Shown here piece after piece: positions 18,607 through 25,729 of a stretch of DNA of 27,074 bases (position 1 is the stretch's first letter; each line of letters begins with the position of its first letter). The notes below the pieces were generated by a model. It saw only the letters and a program-made list of their open reading frames with translations. It was not told where the DNA came from and ran no database searches. The position numbers were made by a program, and so were the translations under genes. The DNA comes from Bacteroidales bacterium UBA1711 (lineage in GTDB: Bacteria; Bacteroidota; Bacteroidia; Bacteroidales; P3), in NCBI GenBank assembly GCA_002317325.1, contig DCJB01000071.1:7688-34761 (forward strand). The letters run 5' to 3'.

Positions 18607-19428
18607 ATGCTGCAAATAGACACCCTGCCCGCATACACTGCGGCTGCCGACTCGGCGGCCGGGGAGGAGATGGTGTGCGCCTACGACACACTGTTCAAGG
18701 CGACAGACCGTCCCGCCCCCGTGCGGCGGCAGAGCCTCTTCACCCACCACCAAATGCAGGTCGTCCACCACGCAGAAACGCCCATCGTCGGGCGCACCGT
18801 GTCGGGCTGGTTTTTAGTTGTCATCGCGCTGTCGATGACGTTGACGGTCCTGTACATGAGGAAGAAGCAGCTAACCGTTCTAAGACTACTGCACGCCGCC
18901 ATCAATATGCGGGTGATGGCCCGCACCCTGAGAGAGAGCAACCTCACCCACACCGGCAACCAAGCCCCCATAGCCGTTGTGGCGCTGGCGCCGCTGGCGC
19001 TGATAGGCTGCTTCTGCGCACATCCCTACAGCCAGCGCCCGCTGATGGATTTTGCCCAATACCTGCTCATCCTCGGGTGCGCCACAACGGCATACTTCGT
19101 CCGCAACGGCATCATACGGCTCATCGGGAACGCATTCGACAACTCAGAAACAGCGAACGCATACATTGCCAACAACTATATGTTCCACCTGCTGTATGGG
19201 GTGGCAGCCAGCGCCTTTGCCTTCTTCATCTGCTACACCGACAACATGGGGACCGTGTTCCTGTACATCCTCGGCGGAGTGATAGGGCTGCTCTTCATCC
19301 TGCGCTTTTTTCGGGGCATGAAACTAATCCTCACCTACGCAAAATATCCAAAAGTCTATTTTTTTTACTACCTTTGCAGTCTCGAATTGCTGCCCATTTT
19401 GATACTCATAAAGCTGGCATTGCAATGA
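18607..19428 (+). CDS. DUF4271-type integral membrane protein
   Basis: The protein has 273 residues. A polar N terminus (about 1-62) is followed by roughly six membrane segments (about 64-84, 121-138, 149-166, 191-211, 215-235, 249-271), with a conserved-looking RFFRGMKLILTYAKYP stretch before the last one. This size, topology and its place directly before the hemD-like gene fit the Bacteroidota family DUF4271, whose function is unknown. It begins 4 nt after the stop of the C25 gene. Its last codons contain a possible promoter for the next gene. Confidence 0.8.
   Translation: MLQIDTLPAYTAAADSAAGEEMVCAYDTLFKATDRPAPVRRQSLFTHHQMQVVHHAETPIVGRTVSGWFLVVIALSMTLTVLYMRKKQLTVLRLLHAAINMRVMARTLRESNLTHTGNQAPIAVVALAPLALIGCFCAHPYSQRPLMDFAQYLLILGCATTAYFVRNGIIRLIGNAFDNSETANAYIANNYMFHLLYGVAASAFAFFICYTDNMGTVFLYILGGVIGLLFILRFFRGMKLILTYAKYPKVYFFYYLCSLELLPILILIKLALQ
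19369..19376 (+). promoter_or_regulatory. Possible internal promoter (TACCTTTG) for hemD-like - rnpA - yidD
   Basis: TACCTTTG lies inside the 3' end of the DUF4271 gene, just after a T8 run, and is followed by GCAG as in other boxes of this window. It would give a leader of about 80 nt before ATG 19463 and let the housekeeping genes be expressed apart from the C25 gene. Chance occurrence in coding sequence cannot be excluded. Confidence 0.4.
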
Positions 19429-19462
19429 GAGAAAGTGTGTTAAGATATTTGAATAGGACTTC

Positions 19463-20428
19463 ATGAAGATTAAGAAAATCCTGATTTCCCAGCCCGAACC
19501 GGCAGATATTGAGAAATCGCCCTACAAGAGTTTGGTCTCAAACCACAATCTCCAGCTCACATTTTACAAATTTTTCGAGGTAGTGGGAATCCCTGTCTCA
19601 GAATTTCGCAAAACCCGCATACACCTGAGCGAATATACAGCCGTCATCTTCAACAGCAAGAACTCTATAGACCATTTCTTCCGATTGTCAAAAGAGCTGA
19701 GAGAGTCCATTCCCGACACGATGAAGTACTTCTGCTCGACCGAAGCCATAGCCCTCTACCTGCAGAACTACATACAATACCGCAAACGGAAGATTTTCTA
19801 CGGAAACCAATATTTCTCGGAGCTGGTGGACCTGATGGCCAAGCACCGAGAAGAGAAGTTCATCTTCCCCTGCTCGGACGAGAAGCAGACCGAATACACC
19901 AAACTGCTCGACAAGGCCAAGTTCAAATACACGAAAGCGCCGATGTACTCGTCGGTGTCGCGGGACCTGACGCATTTCAACCTGAAAGACTTCGACATGG
20001 TGTGCCTCTTCTCCCCCATCGGGGTCCGCTCGCTGATGCACAACTTCCCCGACGTGGCCGAGTCGGGTATATTGGTGGCCGCATTCGGCATTTCCACCCA
20101 CGCCGCGCTCAAGGCCGCCGGCATAAAGATTTCTATCGCCGCGCCCACCAAGACCTCGCCTTCGATGGCCATGGCTATTGAGAACTATATGAACGGAAAA
20201 GGCTTGGACGAGGCCGTCATCACCCGCCCGATGGCCTACAAGAAAGACTTGCTGCAAGGCGGCAAATCATCGCTTGGGGGCGCGAAGAAAGCCAAGTCGG
20301 TGTTTGCCAACAAGGCCAAATACAAACAGCTGCAGGAAGAACGCAAGGCGCAGGCCGCCGCGCGGAGGGCCGAGCGCAAGGCCGAGAAAGAGGCTGTCGA
20401 AGCCACCAAGGACACCGCCACGGCCTGA
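19463..20428 (+). CDS. hemD: Uroporphyrinogen-III synthase-like protein (HemD family) with basic C-terminal tail
   Basis: The protein has 321 residues. About 1-245 has the two-lobed HemD layout: KKILISQPEP at the N terminus, TAVIFNSKNSIDHF, KYFCSTEAIALYL, then CLFSPIGVRSLM and FGISTHAALKAAG in the second half. The enzyme family cyclises hydroxymethylbilane to uroporphyrinogen III. Residues about 258-321 form a Lys/Ala/Arg-rich, probably helical or disordered tail that is not part of the catalytic fold. The family is poorly conserved, and the call leans partly on the known Bacteroidales order DUF4271-hemD-rnpA-yidD. The start at 19463 has a weak AGGA 4 nt upstream. Catalytic activity is uncertain because no other tetrapyrrole gene is in the window. 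Confidence 0.75.
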   Translation: MKIKKILISQPEPADIEKSPYKSLVSNHNLQLTFYKFFEVVGIPVSEFRKTRIHLSEYTAVIFNSKNSIDHFFRLSKELRESIPDTMKYFCSTEAIALYLQNYIQYRKRKIFYGNQYFSELVDLMAKHREEKFIFPCSDEKQTEYTKLLDKAKFKYTKAPMYSSVSRDLTHFNLKDFDMVCLFSPIGVRSLMHNFPDVAESGILVAAFGISTHAALKAAGIKISIAAPTKTSPSMAMAIENYMNGKGLDEAVITRPMAYKKDLLQGGKSSLGGAKKAKSVFANKAKYKQLQEERKAQAAARRAERKAEKEAVEATKDTATA

Positions 20429-20429
20429 T

Positions 20430-20846
20430 ATGTCGGAACTGGGGTTTTGCAAAGAGGAGCGTCTGTGCAGCGAGAAGCTGATGGACGCTCTTTTCCATTC
20501 GGGGCGGCGGCTGACGGTCTTTCCGTTCAGCATCCGCTGGATGCTCTGCCCGAAGGAAACGCTGCCTTCGAGATTTCCTGCCCAGGTGCTGATTGCCACC
20601 TCGAAGCGCAAATTCCATCATGCGGTGGACCGCAACCGGGTGAAGCGGCTCACCCGCGAGTGCTACCGGCTGCACAAACCCCAGCTATACGGATTTCTCG
20701 AGAGCAACGGGCTGACGCTGCTGCTGGCCATCAACTATGTGCATAACGAGATATTCGATTTCGCGCGCCTCCAGCACAAGTTTGACAAGGCAACCGAATC
20801 GCTGATCAAAGACATTGCGGGGCAGATGGACCGCCAAGAGCCATGA
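20430..20846 (+). CDS. rnpA: RNase P protein component
   Basis: The protein has 138 residues. The hallmark RNRVKRLTRECYR (about 68-80) is preceded by the QVLIATSKRKFHHAVD strand and followed by a helix-rich C terminus, as in other RnpA proteins. It binds the catalytic RNA and helps 5' maturation of tRNA precursors. ATG 20430 lies one nt after the hemD-like stop; longer in-frame starts would run back into that gene. It overlaps yidD by 4 nt (ATGA), indicating translational coupling. Confidence 0.95.
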   Translation: MSELGFCKEERLCSEKLMDALFHSGRRLTVFPFSIRWMLCPKETLPSRFPAQVLIATSKRKFHHAVDRNRVKRLTRECYRLHKPQLYGFLESNGLTLLLAINYVHNEIFDFARLQHKFDKATESLIKDIAGQMDRQEP

Positions 20847-21139
20847 AGCCCGCGCTGCCGCCGACCGCCTCCCTTTGGGAGAGGCTCTGCCGAGAGGCCT
20901 ACGGCCTGTATCTCTTGGTGTCGCAGGCGCTCACGAAACTGATGCTGGGACTGATTTGGTTCTACAGGCACTGCATATCGCCCCTCACCCCCGCTGCCTG
21001 CCGCTACACACCCACCTGCTCGCAGTATGCGTGGGAGGCGATAGGGAAGTACGGGCCTTTCAAGGGGGGCTGGCTGGCTCTGAAACGCATTTTGCGGTGC
21101 AATCCCTGGGGCGGGAGCGGCTACGACCCCGTGCCCTGA
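20843..21139 (+). CDS. yidD: Membrane protein insertion efficiency factor YidD
   Basis: The protein has 98 residues. It shows the family core of a short hydrophobic or amphipathic segment (about 22-40), then CISPLTPAACRYTPTCSQYA, KYGPFKGGWLALKRILRCNP and a GYDPVP end. Cysteines 44, 53, 59 and 86 are the usual conserved ones. It is an inner-membrane-associated protein thought to assist YidC-dependent insertion. The N terminus is about 20 residues longer than the minimal family core. Its stop codon falls inside the first copy of the 36-bp repeat that follows. Confidence 0.95.
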   Translation: MKPALPPTASLWERLCREAYGLYLLVSQALTKLMLGLIWFYRHCISPLTPAACRYTPTCSQYAWEAIGKYGPFKGGWLALKRILRCNPWGGSGYDPVP

Positions 21140-21170
21140 AATAGGCCTCAAAAAAAGGGGTTTCCGCACA
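21135..21170. repeat. 36-bp direct repeat, copy 1
   Basis: The copy begins CCTGAAATAGGCCTC, has A7, then GGGGTTTCCGCACA. It is identical over 36 nt to 21201-21236 (period 66). It overlaps the yidD stop codon. Confidence 0.95.
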
Positions 21171-21181
21171 CGAAAGGCCCC
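21150..21181 (-). terminator. Minus-strand terminator 2 (distal, imperfect stem)
   Basis: Read on the minus strand: GGGG, a 2-nt CC bulge, TTTC, a 7-nt loop, GAAA, CCCC, then seven T. It is weaker than the proximal one because of the bulge. It lies downstream of riboflavin synthase and may back up the first terminator. Confidence 0.6.
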
Positions 21182-21200
21182 AAATATTGCGCAGCCGACG

Positions 21201-21236
21201 CCTGAAATAGGCCTCAAAAAAAGGGGTTTCCGCACA
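21201..21236. repeat. 36-bp direct repeat, copy 2
   Basis: This is the second exact copy of the 21135-21170 sequence, separated from it by 30 nt of unrelated sequence. It supplies one arm and the T tract of the proximal terminator. Confidence 0.95.
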
Positions 21237-21265
21237 GCCGAAAGCGCCCGGCGGCGGGAAACCCC
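21216..21265 (-). terminator. Minus-strand terminator 1 of the GT2 - S9 peptidase - ribE unit
   Basis: On the minus strand GGGGTTTCC (21265-21257) pairs with GGAAACCCC (21231-21223) and is followed by seven T (21222-21216). It starts about 20 nt after the riboflavin synthase stop. The 25-nt loop is GC-rich and may pair further. No hairpin plus T tract is seen for the converging plus-strand genes. Confidence 0.8.
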
Positions 21266-21285
21266 TCAAAAATGGCAGACCGGCA

Positions 21286-21900
21286 CTACTTGCCGGCCTC
21301 CATGTATTGTTCGAGAAGACGCTGGACGTACTTGCCGAACACGTCGAACTCGATATTGACGACCGTGCCGGGCCGGAAGTTGTGGAAGTTCGTCACCTGG
21401 TAGGTGTAGGGAATGATGGCCACGGAGAACATCCCCGGTTCGGAATCGACCACCGTAAGGCTCACACCGTTGATGGAAATGGAGCCTTTGGGCACGGTGA
21501 TATTCTTCTTGGCCGCGCTATACTCATACTCAAAATAGAACCTCCAGCTGCCGTGGTCGTCCACCACGCGGGTGCAGCGGGCGGTCTGGTCAACATGGCC
21601 TTGGACGATATGGCCGTCGAAACGTCCGTCCATACGCATGGACCGCTCCACGTTCACCTCGGCGCCCACCTTCCAAGTGGAGAGGTTGGTCTTGAGCATG
21701 GTCTCGTCCATGGCAGTCACCACATACTGGCGGGCGGCTTTATCGACCCTGACCACGGTGAGGCAGCAGCCGTCGTGGGCCATACTCTGGTCGATGGCCA
21801 ACTCGCCGCCAAAAGGCACCTCGAGGGTGAAATGATAGTTGGTGTCCTCTTTCTCAATCTTGACAACACGGGCGGTTGTCTCTATGATTCCGGTAAACAT
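21286..21900 (-). CDS. ribE: Riboflavin synthase, alpha subunit
   Basis: The protein has 204 residues, a typical length. Two lumazine-binding repeats are visible: MFTGIIE with the first half to about residue 95 (DGCCLTV motif), then GHIVQGHVDQTA and the second half with SISINGVSLTVVD. The enzyme dismutates two 6,7-dimethyl-8-ribityllumazine molecules to riboflavin in the cytosol. It starts 36 nt after the S9 peptidase stop with no promoter box between, so it is probably cotranscribed, and two terminators follow it. Confidence 0.96.
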   Translation of the reverse strand: MFTGIIETTARVVKIEKEDTNYHFTLEVPFGGELAIDQSMAHDGCCLTVVRVDKAARQYVVTAMDETMLKTNLSTWKVGAEVNVERSMRMDGRFDGHIVQGHVDQTARCTRVVDDHGSWRFYFEYEYSAAKKNITVPKGSISINGVSLTVVDSEPGMFSVAIIPYTYQVTNFHNFRPGTVVNIEFDVFGKYVQRLLEQYMEAGK

Positions 21901-21936
21901 GACTTGGTGATGGAGTGAATGGTGAAACGACTCTGA

Positions 21937-24081
21937 CTATTTGAGGAAAGTCTCGTAATAGTCAAACATTTTCTCGTAGAGGTGGATACGGTCTGCGCCG
22001 CGGACGTTGTGCTCGTGGTGGGGATAGATGAAGTAATCCACCTGCCGGCCCGCCTTGATACAGGCATCGATGAACTCGATAGAGTGCTGCCAGACCACGG
22101 TGTTGTCCTCGGCTCCGTGGATGACCAAGAGGCGCCCCTTGAGCTGGCCGGCCTTATTGACAAGGCAGTTGTCCTTATAGCCCCCGGGGTTCTCCTGGGG
22201 GGTGTCCATGTAGCGCTCGCCATACATGATTTCGTACCACTTCCAGTCGATGACCGGGCCGCCGGCACAAGCCACCTTGAAGATTTCGGGGTGGGCCAGC
22301 TTCATGGTGATAGTCATGAAGCCGCCGAAACTCCACCCCTCAACCCCCATGCGGGCCGTATCGACAAAGGGGAGCGACTGGAGGAACTTGACGCCCTCCA
22401 TCTGGTCGGCCATTTCGATGGCGCCCAACTGCCGATGGGTGCAGCTCTCGAACTCGAATCCGCGGTTGTCGGTGCCCCGGTTGTCGAGGGTATAGACGAC
22501 ATAGCCCTGCTGGGCAAGGAAGAGGAAATAGAGGTTGCCGCCGCCCAGCCAGCTGTCGGTGACCAACTGGCTGTGGGGGCCGCCATAGACATAAACCAAC
22601 GCGGGGTATTTCTTGCCCTGCTCCATGTGGGGAGGGGTGATGAGGCGGTAGTGGAGGTCCGTAGTTCCGTCGGCTGCCTTGACGGTGCCCAGCCGGATTG
22701 CGGGCATGGCGTACTCTGCGAGGGGGTTGTCCAGCTGGTAGAGAGCGGCGAGGACTTTGCCCTTCATGTCCATCACAACGCAGGTACCGGGGTTCTCGAC
22801 GCTGCTGTAGCGGTCGATGAGGAGCGTGCCGGCGGCATTGACCGTTACGCTGTGGGTGCCTTTGGCCGGGGTGAGGAGGGTCATGGCCCCGGTCTTCAAG
22901 TTGACGCGATAGGCGGCGCAGCCCACAGCGCTCTCCTTGTTGGCCATGACAAAGACATTTTCGCCCTTGGCATCGAATCCGACAAGGCTCTCAACCTCGT
23001 ATTGTCCCGTAGTGACTTGACGGAGCAATCGGCCGTCGGTGTTGTAGAGATAGAGGTGTTTGTATCCATCGCGCATACTGAACCACAAGAACTGGTCGTC
23101 GTGGGAGGGGACAAAGCAGAGCGGGTCGCACGGTTCCACATAGCGGGGATTGGATTCCTCGAACAGGACGGTATCGAGGCTCCCGTCTTCGGCACTGTAT
23201 CGCTCCAGCCACAGATGATTCTGCTCGCGGTTGATTTTGGCGATATAGAGGAACTCCTCGTCGGGTGACCAGCTGAGATTGGTGAGATAATTCTCGGCCT
23301 CGGCGACACTCTCGTCGCGCCGACTCTCGAGGGTGAGAACCGTATCCCTTGCGACATCGTAGATTTGGACGGTGACCTCATGGCTCTTCATGCCGGCCAT
23401 CGGATACTTGAAGGGCTGGGCGACGGCTATGCGAGAGGTGGTGTTGACCAACGGGTAATCCGTCACCATGGACTGGTCCATCCGATAGAAGGCCAAGCGG
23501 TTGCCCTGCGGCGACCAGAAAGTTCCCTTGCTGATGCCGAACTCATTGCGATGGACAGACTGCCCATAGACAACATCGAGGTCGGGACTTTCGACAGCCA
23601 CAGTCTTTCCGCTGACTATGTAGAGGTTGTTGCCCTTATTGTAGGCCATGCGACCCGTCGCATATTCTATGTCGCTGTTGTCAATCTCCTCAGGGATACA
23701 GAACCGTAAGGCAAGCGAATGCTTGGCGAGATTGTAGTGAAACACCTGACGGTTGGCAACGAAACGGAACTCCTTCTCGCTGACAAACGTAACCGAAGGG
23801 AACCCCTTCAGCCGGGTCGGGTTCTGTCCATAGCCGGCGAGGGCCCGGTTGAGCGCCGAGAGGGAGAGAACAGGCTTGACATTGCCCGGCTTCCCAAGAT
23901 AGAGGCAGGTGTCCTGCACGTATGCCAATTCGTTGCCCTTGCCGGCAAACTGGACACTGCGCATATCGGAATGAGGGTAGAGGCTGTAAGTCATCAGCTG
24001 CTTTGAACCAAGCAGCTTATCCTGTGAAAAAACGCTGACCGTCAGAGTCAGCGTCACGATAAAGAGCAGGCTCTTCTTCAT
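21937..24081 (-). CDS. Exported S9 prolyl peptidase (DPP IV / prolyl tripeptidyl peptidase-like)
   Basis: The protein has 714 residues from ATG 24081. An upstream in-frame ATG at 24102 overlaps the preceding gene and would add seven residues before the signal peptide (MKKSLLFIVTLTLTVSVFSQ). A beta-propeller region (to about 460) carries HRNEFG and GTFWSPQGNRLAFYRMDQ. The alpha/beta-hydrolase domain has VYGGPH (oxyanion Tyr), Ser584 in GWSFGG, Asp659 in HGAEDNTV and His691 in HEHNV. The HEHNVRGADRIHLYE end closely recalls P. gingivalis PtpA. Family members release X-Pro dipeptides or X-X-Pro tripeptides in the periplasm; which one applies here cannot be decided. It lies 5 nt after the GT2 stop, in one transcription unit with GT2 and ribE. 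Confidence 0.92.
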   Translation of the reverse strand: MKKSLLFIVTLTLTVSVFSQDKLLGSKQLMTYSLYPHSDMRSVQFAGKGNELAYVQDTCLYLGKPGNVKPVLSLSALNRALAGYGQNPTRLKGFPSVTFVSEKEFRFVANRQVFHYNLAKHSLALRFCIPEEIDNSDIEYATGRMAYNKGNNLYIVSGKTVAVESPDLDVVYGQSVHRNEFGISKGTFWSPQGNRLAFYRMDQSMVTDYPLVNTTSRIAVAQPFKYPMAGMKSHEVTVQIYDVARDTVLTLESRRDESVAEAENYLTNLSWSPDEEFLYIAKINREQNHLWLERYSAEDGSLDTVLFEESNPRYVEPCDPLCFVPSHDDQFLWFSMRDGYKHLYLYNTDGRLLRQVTTGQYEVESLVGFDAKGENVFVMANKESAVGCAAYRVNLKTGAMTLLTPAKGTHSVTVNAAGTLLIDRYSSVENPGTCVVMDMKGKVLAALYQLDNPLAEYAMPAIRLGTVKAADGTTDLHYRLITPPHMEQGKKYPALVYVYGGPHSQLVTDSWLGGGNLYFLFLAQQGYVVYTLDNRGTDNRGFEFESCTHRQLGAIEMADQMEGVKFLQSLPFVDTARMGVEGWSFGGFMTITMKLAHPEIFKVACAGGPVIDWKWYEIMYGERYMDTPQENPGGYKDNCLVNKAGQLKGRLLVIHGAEDNTVVWQHSIEFIDACIKAGRQVDYFIYPHHEHNVRGADRIHLYEKMFDYYETFLK

Positions 24082-24086
24082 GCTAT

Positions 24087-24812
24087 TCAGTATTTTTTCC
24101 ATTTGCGAAAACGAAGGTCGAAGACGCCAAAGAAGGCTTCTTTGAAAATCTTCATGCTCATCTTAGATGTTCCGAGGACTCGGTCGGTGAAGATAATCGG
24201 CACCTCGAAGAGGCGGTATCCCAAGCGGGTGGCCGTGTACTTCATTTCGATCTGGAAAGCATAGCCGACAAACTTGACCTTGTCGAACTTCATCTTCTCG
24301 AGCACCCGGCGGCTGTAGCAGACGAAACCCGCCGTAGCGTCCATCACCTTCATCCGGGTGACAAAACGGACATAGACAGAGGCGAAATAAGACATCATCA
24401 GCCGTCCCATCGGCCAGTTGACGACGCTGATTTTGCCATCGACGTATCGGGAGCCCACCACAACGTCGCCCCTGCCGTCGGAGCAGGCCTGATACAGGCG
24501 GGGCAGGTCGTCGGGATTGTGGGAGAAATCGGCATCCATTTCGATCATGTAGTCGTAGCCGTGCTGGAGTCCCCAACGGAAACCATCGAGGTAAGCCGTT
24601 CCAAGACCCAATTTGCCCTTGCGTTCCTTGATGAAGAGACGGGTCGGAAACTCCTGCATGAGCCGCTTCACAATGTCGGCGGTTCCATCGGGCGAATTGT
24701 CCTCGACGATAAGCATATCAAATTCCTTCGAGAGCGAGAAGACCTTGCGGATGATGTTCTCAATATTCTCCTTCTCGTTGTAAGTGGGGGTAATTACAAG
24801 CGTATCAGACAT
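24087..24812 (-). CDS. GT2 glycosyltransferase, dolichyl/polyprenyl-phosphate mannose synthase-like
   Basis: The protein has 241 residues. The sequence VITPTYNEKENIENII, the VEDNSPDGTADIV strand, GLGTAYLDGFRWGL, the metal-binding EMDADFSHNP (about 91-100) and GSRYVDG form the classic DPM1-type GT2 domain. There is no C-terminal membrane region, so it matches the short soluble class. It probably moves a hexose from a nucleotide sugar to a polyprenyl phosphate at the inner face of the membrane; donor and acceptor are not certain. It has its own promoter 30 nt upstream. Confidence 0.92.
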   Translation of the reverse strand: MSDTLVITPTYNEKENIENIIRKVFSLSKEFDMLIVEDNSPDGTADIVKRLMQEFPTRLFIKERKGKLGLGTAYLDGFRWGLQHGYDYMIEMDADFSHNPDDLPRLYQACSDGRGDVVVGSRYVDGKISVVNWPMGRLMMSYFASVYVRFVTRMKVMDATAGFVCYSRRVLEKMKFDKVKFVGYAFQIEMKYTATRLGYRLFEVPIIFTDRVLGTSKMSMKIFKEAFFGVFDLRFRKWKKY

Positions 24813-24842
24813 TTTTCAAATCTTCCATGTTTTTTTATTCTG

Positions 24843-24850
24843 CAAAGATA
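24843..24850 (-). promoter_or_regulatory. -7 box (TATCTTTG) of the GT2 - S9 peptidase - ribE unit
   Basis: TATCTTTGCAGA on the minus strand matches TAnnTTTG. It lies 5 nt after the stop of the S26/VanZ gene and 30 nt before ATG 24812. The preceding coding sequence ends in an AT-rich stretch. It implies that GT2-S9-ribE can be transcribed apart from the PqqD unit. Confidence 0.6.
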
Positions 24851-24855
24851 CGAAA

Positions 24856-25689
24856 TTATTCGGAATCGGAGCCCTTTTGCCTGTTTTTCTTTCTCGCGAT
24901 ACGCCAGGCCAACATCAAAACGGACCAGCCCAGCGCCCCTCCGAGGAAGTTGGCGGCAAGGTCGTTGACATCGAATCCCCTGTATGGCAGCAGGTACTGC
25001 ACCGACTCGGTGACATTGCCTACGAGCAAGGTGAACAGAAGTATCGGCCAAGGACGGCGGCGGAGCCAGTCGAAGAGGAAAAAAGCACAGAACAGATAGA
25101 CCGAAGCGTGGAGGAGATGGTCTGTGCGCAGACCAAACACAAAGTTGTCGAGCGGTATGCCCAGCCCACCGACGGGCGCCCACATGAGCAGAAGCAGAAG
25201 GATAAAATAGACAACCGAGCAAATCTTTCGGCGACGGATGTTCCCGATATGCCGAGAACGATTCACCCAATTACGACAGCGGACCACCCGGCGGCTGCGC
25301 TTCCTCCACTCGGCGCTCTCGCATTCGGTGACGGCGCCGTCGGGATGTTCAATCCGAACGAGCTTGGCGAGGACCTGGGTCCTCGGCACCCGTTCGTGAA
25401 AGAAACAGTTGTCGCCCCGAAAAAGAAGCACGTCACCTTCGTAGCGCATGAGTCGATGAACCACATAATGCCCTTGGTGAATAAAAATATACACTTCGCC
25501 GGGGACACACCGCTCCCCACTTTCCAACGGACGGAGCACAATTTTGTCGCCATGACCGTCAATCAGAGGCAGCATACTGTTCCCGCCGAAGGCAATCTTC
25601 ACCGACAGGCCGTCGCGAAGCCGGTCGCTCATCTCCTTCAACAAGAAGTTGTGCATAGAGTTGGGCAAAATAATCTCTTCGGTCTGCAT
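24856..25689 (-). CDS. Fused S24/S26 signal-peptidase-like and VanZ-like membrane protein
   Basis: The protein has 277 residues from ATG 25689; earlier in-frame codons run into the HPr-kinase gene and are not protein-like. Residues about 1-120 are an S24/S26 peptidase-like domain: Ser38 in FGGNSMLPLI, His78 in VVHRL and a GDVLLFRGDN strand, like the SipW/ER-type Ser-His signal peptidases. A basic linker (about 127-155) leads to a VanZ-like domain (about 156-265) with some four membrane segments and the family residues in DHLLHASVY, NVTESVQYLLPYRG and DVNDLAANFLGG. The two domains are usually separate proteins. It sits 40 nt after the HPr-kinase-like gene. A role in peptide maturation at the membrane is inference. 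Confidence 0.85.
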   Translation of the reverse strand: MQTEEIILPNSMHNFLLKEMSDRLRDGLSVKIAFGGNSMLPLIDGHGDKIVLRPLESGERCVPGEVYIFIHQGHYVVHRLMRYEGDVLLFRGDNCFFHERVPRTQVLAKLVRIEHPDGAVTECESAEWRKRSRRVVRCRNWVNRSRHIGNIRRRKICSVVYFILLLLLMWAPVGGLGIPLDNFVFGLRTDHLLHASVYLFCAFFLFDWLRRRPWPILLFTLLVGNVTESVQYLLPYRGFDVNDLAANFLGGALGWSVLMLAWRIARKKNRQKGSDSE

Positions 25690-25729
25690 GGTGATGTGGT
25701 GGTGAAAAGGAGAAAGCCGCCAACAGCCG

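Noticed and set aside
16659..18638. 659-codon minus-strand frame over the C25 gene
   Set aside because: The plus-strand frame has C25 motifs and a T9SS domain; the opposite frame has none.
19441..19462. GATATTTGAATAG before the hemD-like gene as a promoter box
   Set aside because: It lacks the two-base gap of TAnnTTTG; the TACCTTTG at 19369-19376 is the better candidate.
21135..21236. Two-copy direct repeat considered as a CRISPR remnant
   Set aside because: There are only two copies, the A7 tract and stem fit terminators, and no cas gene is near.
21060..21269. Short minus-strand frame containing ETPFFEAYF twice
   Set aside because: The peptide repeat is only the translation of the duplicated 36-bp terminator sequence, partly over yidD; there is no independent sign of a gene.
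21982..23268. 428-codon plus-strand frame
   Set aside because: It is antisense to the S9 peptidase gene, which has a clear Ser-Asp-His triad.
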